DNA of 16,008 bases from an uncultured Prevotellaceae bacterium. GTDB lineage: Bacteria; Bacteroidota; Bacteroidia; Bacteroidales; Bacteroidaceae. Position 1 is the stretch's first letter. Each line of letters opens with the position of its first letter. The notes under the pieces were generated by a model that did no database searches, was not told where the DNA came from, and was given only the letters and a program-made list of their open reading frames with translations. The stretch spans positions 1 to 16,008 of the forward strand of contig CAMKMK010000024.1 in NCBI GenBank assembly GCA_946413885.1, in the 5' to 3' direction. This document shows positions 1 through 6,717 of the stretch, one piece after another. Position numbers and translations under genes: made by a program.

Positions 1-2631
1 ATTCAGGCAGGCTCACTCCACCCAGGTGGCAACCAGATTACATTGACTATCCTGGAGGGCGCTTGGGTCGCTTTCGACCAAATTCGGCTGGAGGGACCTG
101 AAGAGATGCAGATGAAACCTCTTAATCCCTATGCTTTCGTGCGTTCTGTGAAAGCGGCTGACTACGAGTTGAAAACTGGCAAACGGGTGCAACCTTTGTT
201 GGTCGATGTGGAGCATCTAAGCAATTTCAAAGAGTTGTCCGTACGGCTGGATGGAAAACAGATCTATGCTACCCATCTCGACTCAGCCCGTTATGTGCTG
301 GAGGTTCCCATGAAGGCTGTGAAAAAGAGGAAAACATCGCGATACCAGATTCTGGCAGACAACCTTCTGCTGGAAGAGGGAAATGTGGTGAGAGGCCCTC
401 AAAAGTTGCAAACGCATGCCGACTATGTGGATACACGCATGGGGACTGCTCACTCGCGATGGATGATTGCTCCAGGTCCCTGGATGCCTTTCGGAATGGT
501 CAAACTTAGTCCTGACAACGAGAATGCAGGATGGCAATCAGGTTATCAGCCCAGCATGGAGAGCATCGGCTGCTTCTCCCATATCCACGAATGGACGATG
601 GCGGGATTAGGTGTCATGCCTACCAACGGACCGTTGCAAACCCAAGTGGGCGATGAGCTGAAACCTGATGAAGGTTACCGCTCACGCATCGACAAATCCA
701 CAGAAGAGGCGCCACTTGGCTACTATCGCGTCTTTCTCTCTGACACCAAGATATGGGCTGAGATGACTGCCACCGAACGCGCCTCGCTGATGCGCTTCAC
801 CTTCCCTCAGGATCAGGACGGACGCGTGATGATTGATCTGAATGTCCCCAGCGAATATGGCTACGAATTGGTAGATGTGGATGTCCGCCAAGTGTCGGAT
901 CGTCGCATCGAAGGCTTCAGCCACCAGCTTTCGGCACGTCCCCATGTGTGGAGCAATGATGCCGACCAAGAATATACCGTTCATTTCGTGATGGAATTCG
1001 ATGCGCCCATCCTGCGCACAGGCGTCTGGAAAGAGGAAGAGGTGGAGCAACAGCGTCAACTGAAGGCCCAGCATCTCAAGGACGGAGGAATGTATGTGGA
1101 GTTCGACACAAAGAATCATCCTACCGTAAAGATTCGGACAGGAATCTCGCTGGTAAGCATAGAGAATGCGGACCTTAATCTGCGAACGGAGATTTCCAAC
1201 CCCTTTGGATGGGATTTTACGGCTGTGGTAAACCATCAGAAGGAGGTATGGAACGATATCCTCAACAGGATCGACATCACAACGGATGACAGGCAAGAGA
1301 AAATCAGGTTCTACACCAACATGTATCGCGCACTTTGCCGCAATATATGGAGCGACGTGAACGGCGATTGGGTGGCTCCTGACGAACAGGTGCGGCACAC
1401 AAGCCGGAAAGATCAGGTAGCCCTAGGATGCGATGCCTTCTGGAATACCTTCTGGAACCTCAACCAGTTCTGGAATCTGGTGACACCAGAATGGAGCTCA
1501 CGATGGGTACGCTCGCAACTGGCACTCTATGACGCATGCGGATGGCTTGGAAAGGGACCTGCAGGAATGGAATACATCCCCGTCATGGTAGCTGAACACG
1601 AGATTCCTCTCATCGTGTCGGCTTATCAGATGGGTATCCGCGACTACGATGCAGAACATGCCTTCGAGGCTATTCGCAAGATGCAGACTACGCCAGCAAC
1701 CCAGGTGGCTGGAGGATTTGCCGGCAATCGGGACCTGATTCCCTACCTCAAATATCACTACGTGCCATACGAAAAGGGACGATTCTCCAATACGCTGGAG
1801 TATTCCTACGATGATTGGACCGTTTCGCAAATGGCTCAAGCGTTAGGGAAGACAGAGGATGCACGGATTTTTGCGGAACGGGGAACATGGTGGAAGAATG
1901 CCATCAATCCCAAGACGGGATACGCTGAGATGAGAGACACTACAGGACAATTCCTGCCTGATTTAGACCCCTTCCGAACGGGAGCAAACAAGCATTATGT
2001 GGAGGGAAATGCATGGCAACTCAGCTACTTCGTGCCCCAAAATGTGCCTGGATTAGTCGAGATCATGGGCAGCCAAGCCTTCGCAGACCGTCTGGATTGG
2101 GGATTCCGTGCTTCCGAACCCTTGCGATTCAATGCTCCCAACGAACAATATTGGGCATATCCCGTGGTGCAAGGAAATCAGCAAAGCATGCATTTCGCCT
2201 ATCTCTTCAATTGGGCAGGCTATCCTTGGCTCACTCAAAAATGGGCCCGTTCGGTAGCCGACCGCTACTATGGCTCAGGCATATCAAATGCCTACTTGGG
2301 CGATGAGGATCAGGGCCAGATGAGTTCATGGTTCGTGATGGCAGCGCTGGGTCTTTTCCAAACGGATGGAGGATGTCGCGTAAATCCTATCTATGAGATT
2401 GCAAGCCCAATCTATCAGAAGGCTGTGATTCATTTGGGGAAGCGCTATGGCCGTGGAAAAGACTTCGTGATAGAAGCCCGCAACGCTTCGCGAAGAAACA
2501 TGTACGTTCAGAGCGCCATCCTCAACGGCAAACCTCTCCAGACCTTCCATTTCCCTGCCTCAGAACTGCTTCGTGGTGGCAGCTTAGTGCTTGAGATGGG
2601 ACCTGAGCCCAACAAACAATGGGGGAAATAA
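1..2631 (+). CDS. GH92 alpha-mannosidase, multidomain, 5' end missing
   Basis: The frame is open from base 1, so the gene begins outside the window; residue numbers here count base 1 as codon 1. Codons 1-34 (ending VAFDQIRLEGP) resemble the last strands of the galactose-binding-like domain found as domain III of PL4 lyases. About 40-125 looks like an Ig-like beta domain. From about 142 (YVDTRMGT, then MPFGMVKLSPDN and GCFSHIHEW) to the end is a GH92 catalytic module: beta-sandwich followed by an alpha/alpha toroid. GH92 enzymes are inverting, calcium-dependent exo-alpha-mannosidases, usually exported to act on N-glycans or mannans. Visible motifs are YVEGNAWQ with Glu668 as the likely catalytic acid, and GDEDQGQMSSW with Asp768/Asp770 as the likely base region. 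The usual GNEPSH segment reads GNQQSMH (725-731) and the usual WDTFR segment reads WNTFW, which suggests a particular subfamily. The signal peptide would be off the window. The family is secure; linkage specificity is not. Confidence 0.93.
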   Translation: MQAGSLHPGGNQITLTILEGAWVAFDQIRLEGPEEMQMKPLNPYAFVRSVKAADYELKTGKRVQPLLVDVEHLSNFKELSVRLDGKQIYATHLDSARYVLEVPMKAVKKRKTSRYQILADNLLLEEGNVVRGPQKLQTHADYVDTRMGTAHSRWMIAPGPWMPFGMVKLSPDNENAGWQSGYQPSMESIGCFSHIHEWTMAGLGVMPTNGPLQTQVGDELKPDEGYRSRIDKSTEEAPLGYYRVFLSDTKIWAEMTATERASLMRFTFPQDQDGRVMIDLNVPSEYGYELVDVDVRQVSDRRIEGFSHQLSARPHVWSNDADQEYTVHFVMEFDAPILRTGVWKEEEVEQQRQLKAQHLKDGGMYVEFDTKNHPTVKIRTGISLVSIENADLNLRTEISNPFGWDFTAVVNHQKEVWNDILNRIDITTDDRQEKIRFYTNMYRALCRNIWSDVNGDWVAPDEQVRHTSRKDQVALGCDAFWNTFWNLNQFWNLVTPEWSSRWVRSQLALYDACGWLGKGPAGMEYIPVMVAEHEIPLIVSAYQMGIRDYDAEHAFEAIRKMQTTPATQVAGGFAGNRDLIPYLKYHYVPYEKGRFSNTLEYSYDDWTVSQMAQALGKTEDARIFAERGTWWKNAINPKTGYAEMRDTTGQFLPDLDPFRTGANKHYVEGNAWQLSYFVPQNVPGLVEIMGSQAFADRLDWGFRASEPLRFNAPNEQYWAYPVVQGNQQSMHFAYLFNWAGYPWLTQKWARSVADRYYGSGISNAYLGDEDQGQMSSWFVMAALGLFQTDGGCRVNPIYEIASPIYQKAVIHLGKRYGRGKDFVIEARNASRRNMYVQSAILNGKPLQTFHFPASELLRGGSLVLEMGPEPNKQWGK

Positions 2632-2672
2632 GTTTGAGAAGGTGACGGGAAAGGGAAAAACAAGGAATTTGT

Positions 2673-2703
2673 TTTGTGTTTTACACAACTTTTCGTAATT
2701 TTG
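2673..2703 (+). promoter_or_regulatory. Distal Bacteroidetes-type promoter of the cytidylyltransferase cassette
   Basis: TTTG at 2673-2676, a 19-base spacer and TAATTTTG at 2696-2703 match the Bacteroidetes primary sigma factor consensus (-33 TTTG, -7 TAnnTTTG). The spacer overlaps a small perfect inverted repeat, TTGTGT-TTT-ACACAA (2674-2688), which could be an operator or chance. Transcription from here would give a leader of about 145 bases. Read from sequence only. Confidence 0.6.
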
Positions 2704-2790
2704 ACTTCGTCGAAATTCTTGCGCTCCAGTAGGTGCTCAGGCGCAGGCGGAGTCCTCTCACTCTGAAATGAAAAAAAAACAAGCTTTTCT

Positions 2791-2821
2791 TTTGCATTTC
2801 GCTCGCTTATTCGTAATTTTG
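2791..2821 (+). promoter_or_regulatory. Proximal Bacteroidetes-type promoter of the cytidylyltransferase cassette
   Basis: TTTG at 2791-2794, 19 bases, then TAATTTTG at 2814-2821. The -7 element and the four bases before it (TTCGTAATTTTG) are identical to the promoter 118 bases upstream, and both have TTTTG at -33. The start point would be near 2827, giving a leader of about 28 bases before the ATG at 2855. This also argues against the in-frame ATG at 2768. Confidence 0.65.
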
Positions 2822-2854
2822 CCATCTGAATCGACGAACAAGTACTTAAACGTT

Positions 2855-3274
2855 ATGGTTATTGGATATACAGCTGGTGTTTTCGATTTGTTTCATATCG
2901 GACACCTTACCTTATTGAAAAATGCGAAGGGGCTCTGCGACAAGCTTATCGTGGGGGTAACCGTTGATGAGCTGGTGCTCTATAAGGGCAAGCACGCGAT
3001 GATTCCTTTTTCTGACCGCATCGAGATCATCCGCAACATCAAGTGCGTGGATGCTGCTGTGCCTCAGTATGATATGGACAAACTGACCATGTGCAAGAAG
3101 CTAGGGGCTACAATCCTTTTCGTGGGAGATGACTGGTACGGGACGGAGAAGTGGGAGGAGTACGAGAAGGAGTTCCACGAGGCTGGTATCCGCATCGTCT
3201 ATTTCCCTTATACACATGGCGTATCGTCAACGAAGATCAACGAGGCCCTGCACATCGTGCGAGACAAAGATTAG
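2855..3274 (+). CDS. Glycerol-3-phosphate cytidylyltransferase-like nucleotidyltransferase (TagD family)
   Basis: A 139-residue protein, close to the roughly 130 residues of TagD. TagD joins CTP and sn-glycerol 3-phosphate to give CDP-glycerol and pyrophosphate in the cytoplasm. The nucleotidyltransferase fold shows as GxxDLFHIGHLTLL near the N-terminus (HIGH at 14-17), VGDDWYGT (90-97) and a C-terminal GVSSTKI (122-128). The last corresponds to the RTEGISTT signature of TagD, but the Arg-Thr-Glu-Gly before it is replaced by Tyr-Thr-His-Gly (119-122), so the acceptor substrate may differ. The start at 2855 (MVIGYTAGVFD) places the first strand as in the family; a longer in-frame start at 2768 would lie upstream of the promoter. 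The next gene follows after 53 bases and licD comes third, which suggests that the product is a CDP-linked donor for a surface glycan. A cytidylyltransferase for another polyol or amino-alcohol phosphate is an alternative. Confidence 0.88.
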   Translation: MVIGYTAGVFDLFHIGHLTLLKNAKGLCDKLIVGVTVDELVLYKGKHAMIPFSDRIEIIRNIKCVDAAVPQYDMDKLTMCKKLGATILFVGDDWYGTEKWEEYEKEFHEAGIRIVYFPYTHGVSSTKINEALHIVRDKD

Positions 3275-3327
3275 TATCCGCAGAGAGTTATCAACCCATT
3301 TTCTAACCTATTCATATTCTATTCGTT

Positions 3328-4383
3328 ATGGCATGTTATGACAAGGATTTTTGCTTGAATTCCTATATGGCTTTCCGTTACATCTGGCGCGACGGAACTG
3401 ATTTCTATCCTGGTTTTTCTCATCACAACTACGAGGCCATCCCTGAGGATGAGCGCATTCCTGTGCATACATCAGAGGATATCGACCGCATGATTCAGCT
3501 TCAGGTGGATGAACTTTACAAGCTATATGACAATATCGGCATCCTGCTCTCAGGCGGGATGGACAGCGGCAACCTGGCTGCCTACCTTCGGCCTGGGAGT
3601 CATGCCTATACTTTCGTCTCTGACACGGGTGTCTTCGATGCTGACTTGGAGCGTGCCAAGAAGTATTGTGCCAAATTTGGCCTCCAGCACCATCTCGTCA
3701 ACATCACTTTCGAGGATTACACTCATTTCACTCCCATCGTGATGGCTTCGAAGTGGGCTCCTGTCCATTCCATCGAGCCGCAGATCTACAAGGCTGCCAT
3801 CCAGGCTAAGAAGGATGGGGTGGAAATGATGCTGGTGGGCGAAAGTGCTGACCTTATCTTTGGCGGAATGGATAAGCTTATCACACCAGAATGGACCTTC
3901 GATGGTTTCGTCCGTCGCTACACGTTCCTCGAACCTTCTCTTGTCCTCTCCCACCCTGTTCCTAAGGCAAAGGATGCTCTCTATGAGCTATATCGCCAGG
4001 GCGAGAACGAGATCGACTACATGCGTTTCATGGATGAGGTGTTCTCAATAGAGAGTTCTGGTTCTTATCTGAATGCCTTCCATGCAGCTGGCCTACCTTA
4101 TTATGATCCATACGTGCGCCTCATCATGGCTGACCCCTTAGACATGCAGCGTGTACGCAACGGAGAACCCAAGTATCTGGTGCGTGGCTTGTATGCCATC
4201 AAGTATCCTGAGCTGGAGATTCCTTTCAAGATACCTATGCCTCGTCCTGTGGATGCCATTTTCCGCGATTGGGAAGGTCCAACCCGTCCTGAGTTCCGTA
4301 AGGACATCCCCATGTCTCAGTTGACAGGCAACCAGAAGTGGCAACTGTGGTGCGCCCAGCTCTTCTTAGACATGTTTGATTGA
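3328..4383 (+). CDS. Stand-alone asparagine-synthase-like ATP pyrophosphatase
   Basis: A 351-residue protein related to the synthetase half of AsnB. It has the PP-loop SGGMDS (75-80), which binds ATP pyrophosphate, and GESADLIFGG (171-180), the counterpart of the GEGxDExFGG motif. In this family the enzyme adenylates a carboxylate and then couples it to ammonia or an amine. The N-terminal glutaminase domain of AsnB is absent: only about 70 residues precede the PP-loop and there is no catalytic Cys at position 2, so nitrogen must come from free ammonia, a separate glutaminase or an amine substrate. No signal peptide or membrane segment is visible. The gene lies between a cytidylyltransferase and licD (30 bases before licD), which points to making or amidating a group on a surface polysaccharide rather than to asparagine supply. 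The exact substrate cannot be read from sequence. Confidence 0.8.
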   Translation: MACYDKDFCLNSYMAFRYIWRDGTDFYPGFSHHNYEAIPEDERIPVHTSEDIDRMIQLQVDELYKLYDNIGILLSGGMDSGNLAAYLRPGSHAYTFVSDTGVFDADLERAKKYCAKFGLQHHLVNITFEDYTHFTPIVMASKWAPVHSIEPQIYKAAIQAKKDGVEMMLVGESADLIFGGMDKLITPEWTFDGFVRRYTFLEPSLVLSHPVPKAKDALYELYRQGENEIDYMRFMDEVFSIESSGSYLNAFHAAGLPYYDPYVRLIMADPLDMQRVRNGEPKYLVRGLYAIKYPELEIPFKIPMPRPVDAIFRDWEGPTRPEFRKDIPMSQLTGNQKWQLWCAQLFLDMFD

Positions 4384-4413
4384 GAGAGATTTACATTTGG
4401 GACTACATATCGC

Positions 4414-5286
4414 ATGAATCCAGCCTTGCATCAGGATCCCTTGAAGGCCAAGTTGCTTGAGACCTTCCTCTTTACAAAGGACTTTCTCAGCAAACACGAC
4501 ATGAAGTATGTGGGTTGCGGAGGAACCGTCTTGGGGGCTGTTCGCCATCAAGGTTTTATCCCTTGGGATGATGATATCGACATCTACATGTATCGTGCTG
4601 ATTACGAACGCCTTCTGACGATGGGAGACGAATTGCGCTCGAAGGGATACGAAATCATCTCTGTGGCTGATGAAGGCTACTACATGCCTTTCGCAAAGAT
4701 TTCTGACTGCCACTCCACCATTTGGGAATTCGAGCATCTTCCTCTCGTCATGGGTGCCTACATAGATATCTTCCCCTTGGATGAGTTCAACGAACCAGAT
4801 GAGGTAATCACCGCCCGCCAGTATCGCAGTCATTACTATTTCGACAAGTACATCAATGCCTTGAGTCACTACCCGTTAGGCTCCCTCTTCCAATGTCTTT
4901 TCCGTGGTGACATTCATGGAGCAGGACTTCGAATCCTGAACTTATGGCGAAAGAGGAATCCTCAGCGCTATCTCCAGTCTTTCCTTGATTTCGAGAAAAC
5001 TTATGTGGGAGGAAGTGGGGAAAAATGTGTCTGCGTGACGCAATGGGAGGGACGGATTTTCCAAACTCAATGGTTCCACGATGTGATCGAACTGCCCTTC
5101 GAGTCAACCACCGTCGTTGTTCCTCGTGACTATGATGCCTACCTGACTCTTCTCTATGGGGACTACATGACCCTTCCACCTGAGGAGAAACGTATCTCTC
5201 ATCCTCATTACTTTACTGACCTCCAGCACCGTTACACGCTGGAACAAGTCGCAGCCATCAAGAAAAAGTCTTATTCAGGAGCGTAA
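4414..5286 (+). CDS. LicD family phosphotransferase
   Basis: A 290-residue protein with the full LicD signature. The nucleotidyltransferase-like core GGTVLGAVRHQGFIPWDDDI sits at 37-56 and contains the acidic triad region WDDDIDI. YIDIFPLD follows at 116-123, and the C-terminal block YLTLLYGDYMTLPPEEKR is at 243-260. LicD proteins move a phospho-substituent (phosphocholine, or glycerol or ribitol phosphate in relatives) from a CDP donor to a sugar on a surface glycan, usually on the cytoplasmic face of the membrane. The cytidylyltransferase two genes upstream could supply the donor, so phosphoglycerol or a modified polyol phosphate is a reasonable guess; choline is less supported because no licA or licC partner is seen here. 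The ATG at 4414 is 30 bases after the preceding stop. The 3' end overlaps the convergent lipoprotein gene by 16 bases. Confidence 0.9.
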   Translation: MNPALHQDPLKAKLLETFLFTKDFLSKHDMKYVGCGGTVLGAVRHQGFIPWDDDIDIYMYRADYERLLTMGDELRSKGYEIISVADEGYYMPFAKISDCHSTIWEFEHLPLVMGAYIDIFPLDEFNEPDEVITARQYRSHYYFDKYINALSHYPLGSLFQCLFRGDIHGAGLRILNLWRKRNPQRYLQSFLDFEKTYVGGSGEKCVCVTQWEGRIFQTQWFHDVIELPFESTTVVVPRDYDAYLTLLYGDYMTLPPEEKRISHPHYFTDLQHRYTLEQVAAIKKKSYSGA

Positions 5287-6596
5287 ACAGGGCGAATGGT
5301 CTGCCCATAATAGCGATAATCCTCCTCACACCCCTTGTCGGCTTGGCTGGCGCCAACATAGAAGGCTTGTGCAGAAAGGGTGTTGCTCAGATTGCGTGAC
5401 CAGCAGAATACAGAATTGCCATAACGAAGCAGTTCGTTGCCATCACGATAACCCGCAGAAGGCAAGAAGATGGAATTCTTGTTGGGACCCGTAATGCGGT
5501 ATCCAGGCACATCCTTTTCGGTAGTCCACGTCCAGCGGCATTCAGTAAGCAATTCCACTATTTCCTGATTGCTGGGCATACGCCAGCCTGCCCCCAAATT
5601 AACGGTAGCTGCATCATCCTCTGCCTTGAGGGAAGTAAGTCCATCGCTCGTGTTATAACGTAGCATATCCTCCTTGCTTCCATCATCGCATAGCGTATAG
5701 GTCGCCCACGTGTAAGTGTCCTTTGTCTTCGTCTCACCCCAAGCGTAGTATCCTCCAGCCTCCTCAGGCCGTGCGGCTCCCAGGTTAGAAGTCGCCCAGC
5801 AGGTTCCTGACGAGAGACCTAAATCAATCCAGCTGTGACCATTAGCCTGCCCCGTTCCATCCTTCGTGCTCAACGTGTGGATACTGCCAGGAACGGCTAC
5901 ACCATTGCAACTGGTATAGGCACAATAATAATAGAGCGTGCCGGCTGACAAAGCATCCATGTGAGCAGTAAACGTGTAACTGCTGTAAGGCATATCCTTG
6001 GCGGCAAAGAATGTATCCACGCGACATGTCAATCGACCTTCATCATTGGGATAAAGTCCTGCCTCACTCTCAGAGTAAGCCACTCCGCAGAAATAGAGTT
6101 TCTGGTCTGCCTCAGTTCCTGTCATCAAATTGGGATTCACAGACACAACAACGTCTGCAGATATGGTAGTGACATTCTCAAAGGATTCACAACTGGCAAT
6201 GTTGCCAAAAGTTTGAGTGGTAAAACTCTCTATCTCACCATAATACACAACTCCCTGCGCATCGACATAGGCTCGATACTCGTATGTAGTATTGGGCAGA
6301 AGATTCGACAGGTTGCAGGTGAAGAGACTACCTGAAAGACCTTGAGCGACATAGGTGACAGGGGTAGAGAATCCATGGGAAGCCACATCATATTCAACGC
6401 CAATCACACATTGAGAGGCCACCAAGCCCAAACGTGCGATGCTTGCGTTTCCATATACGGTAGCCTCAGTCAAGCTGATATTGTTTGCATTTCCAGTAAC
6501 AGCAATGTTGCCAGTTGCTTCAGGTTCATCATTTCCCTTGCAACCCACAACCAATAAAGCAGTTATTGCGATACCTAAAAGAGTGATTTTTTTCAT
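5271..6596 (-). CDS. Lipoprotein with two FNIII-like domains and a FISUMP-type C-terminal domain
   Basis: A 441-residue protein starting MKKITLLGIA with a lipobox ending VVGC (Cys19), so it is probably cleaved and lipidated by signal peptidase II. The residues after Cys (KGNDEPE) are acidic, as in Bacteroidetes lipoproteins exported to the cell surface; this is suggestive only. About 31-128 and 131-246 look like two fibronectin type III-like repeats, each ending with a TTYEYRAYV- or TLYYYCAYT-type strand and a threonine-rich linker. From about 253 (HSWIDLGLSSGTCWATSNLG, then GGYYAWGET and GWRMPSNQEI) to the end matches the Fibrobacter succinogenes major paralogous (FISUMP) type of domain common in Bacteroidales surface proteins. 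No catalytic motif is recognised and function is unknown; binding or adhesion is an inference. The gene is convergent with licD and divergent from atpD. Confidence 0.85.
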   Translation of the reverse strand: MKKITLLGIAITALLVVGCKGNDEPEATGNIAVTGNANNISLTEATVYGNASIARLGLVASQCVIGVEYDVASHGFSTPVTYVAQGLSGSLFTCNLSNLLPNTTYEYRAYVDAQGVVYYGEIESFTTQTFGNIASCESFENVTTISADVVVSVNPNLMTGTEADQKLYFCGVAYSESEAGLYPNDEGRLTCRVDTFFAAKDMPYSSYTFTAHMDALSAGTLYYYCAYTSCNGVAVPGSIHTLSTKDGTGQANGHSWIDLGLSSGTCWATSNLGAARPEEAGGYYAWGETKTKDTYTWATYTLCDDGSKEDMLRYNTSDGLTSLKAEDDAATVNLGAGWRMPSNQEIVELLTECRWTWTTEKDVPGYRITGPNKNSIFLPSAGYRDGNELLRYGNSVFCWSRNLSNTLSAQAFYVGASQADKGCEEDYRYYGQTIRPVYAPE

Positions 6597-6627
6597 TTCG
6601 TTTCTGTTTTCTTGTCTATTTGCTACG

Positions 6628-6635
6628 CAAAGTTA
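6628..6635 (-). promoter_or_regulatory. -7 element of the lipoprotein promoter
   Basis: Read on the minus strand this is TAACTTTG followed by C, a good match to TAnnTTTG. It lies 31 bases upstream of the lipoprotein start. No clear TTTG is found 19-21 bases further upstream, so only the -7 element is supported. Confidence 0.5.
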
Positions 6636-6677
6636 CATAAAAAAAACAAATAGGGTTCCATATTATGACTTTTTTTA

Positions 6678-6685
6678 TACCTTTG
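6678..6685 (+). promoter_or_regulatory. -7 element of the ATP synthase operon promoter
   Basis: TACCTTTG matches TAnnTTTG and is followed by C. It lies 32 bases upstream of the atpD ATG, so the leader would be about 25-28 bases. The -33 region (near 6655) is a poor match. It is about 42 bases from the divergent lipoprotein -7 element, so the two promoters could influence each other. Confidence 0.55.
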
Positions 6686-6717
6686 CATACAATATAAAAA
6701 AGGTATCTGATAGAAGA

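Noticed and set aside
682..1398. A 238-codon open frame on the minus strand inside the GH92 gene
   Set aside because: It is antisense to a clear GH92 catalytic domain, shows no recognisable domain, and has the look of a codon-bias shadow.
2674..2688. Small inverted repeat TTGTGT-TTT-ACACAA as a terminator of the GH92 gene
   Set aside because: A six-base AT-rich stem without a following U-run is too weak for a terminator; it is noted only as a possible operator.
2508..2825. A 105-codon minus-strand frame crossing the GH92 end and the promoter region
   Set aside because: No domain or signal is seen, half of it is antisense to GH92 and the rest lies over the two promoters.
2768..2854. An in-frame N-terminal extension of the cytidylyltransferase starting MKKKQAFLLHFARLFVIL that looks like a signal peptide
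   Set aside because: It spans the proximal promoter, and the family protein begins directly at the MVIGYTAGVFD strand. A cytoplasmic nucleotidyltransferase should not have a signal peptide.
3550..3954. A 134-codon minus-strand frame inside the AsnB-like gene
   Set aside because: Antisense shadow of a conserved PP-loop enzyme; no family resemblance.
6439..6717. A 93-residue N-terminal extension in frame with atpD
   Set aside because: It runs through the antisense strand of the lipoprotein gene start and through the atpD promoter; the beta subunit begins normally at 6718.
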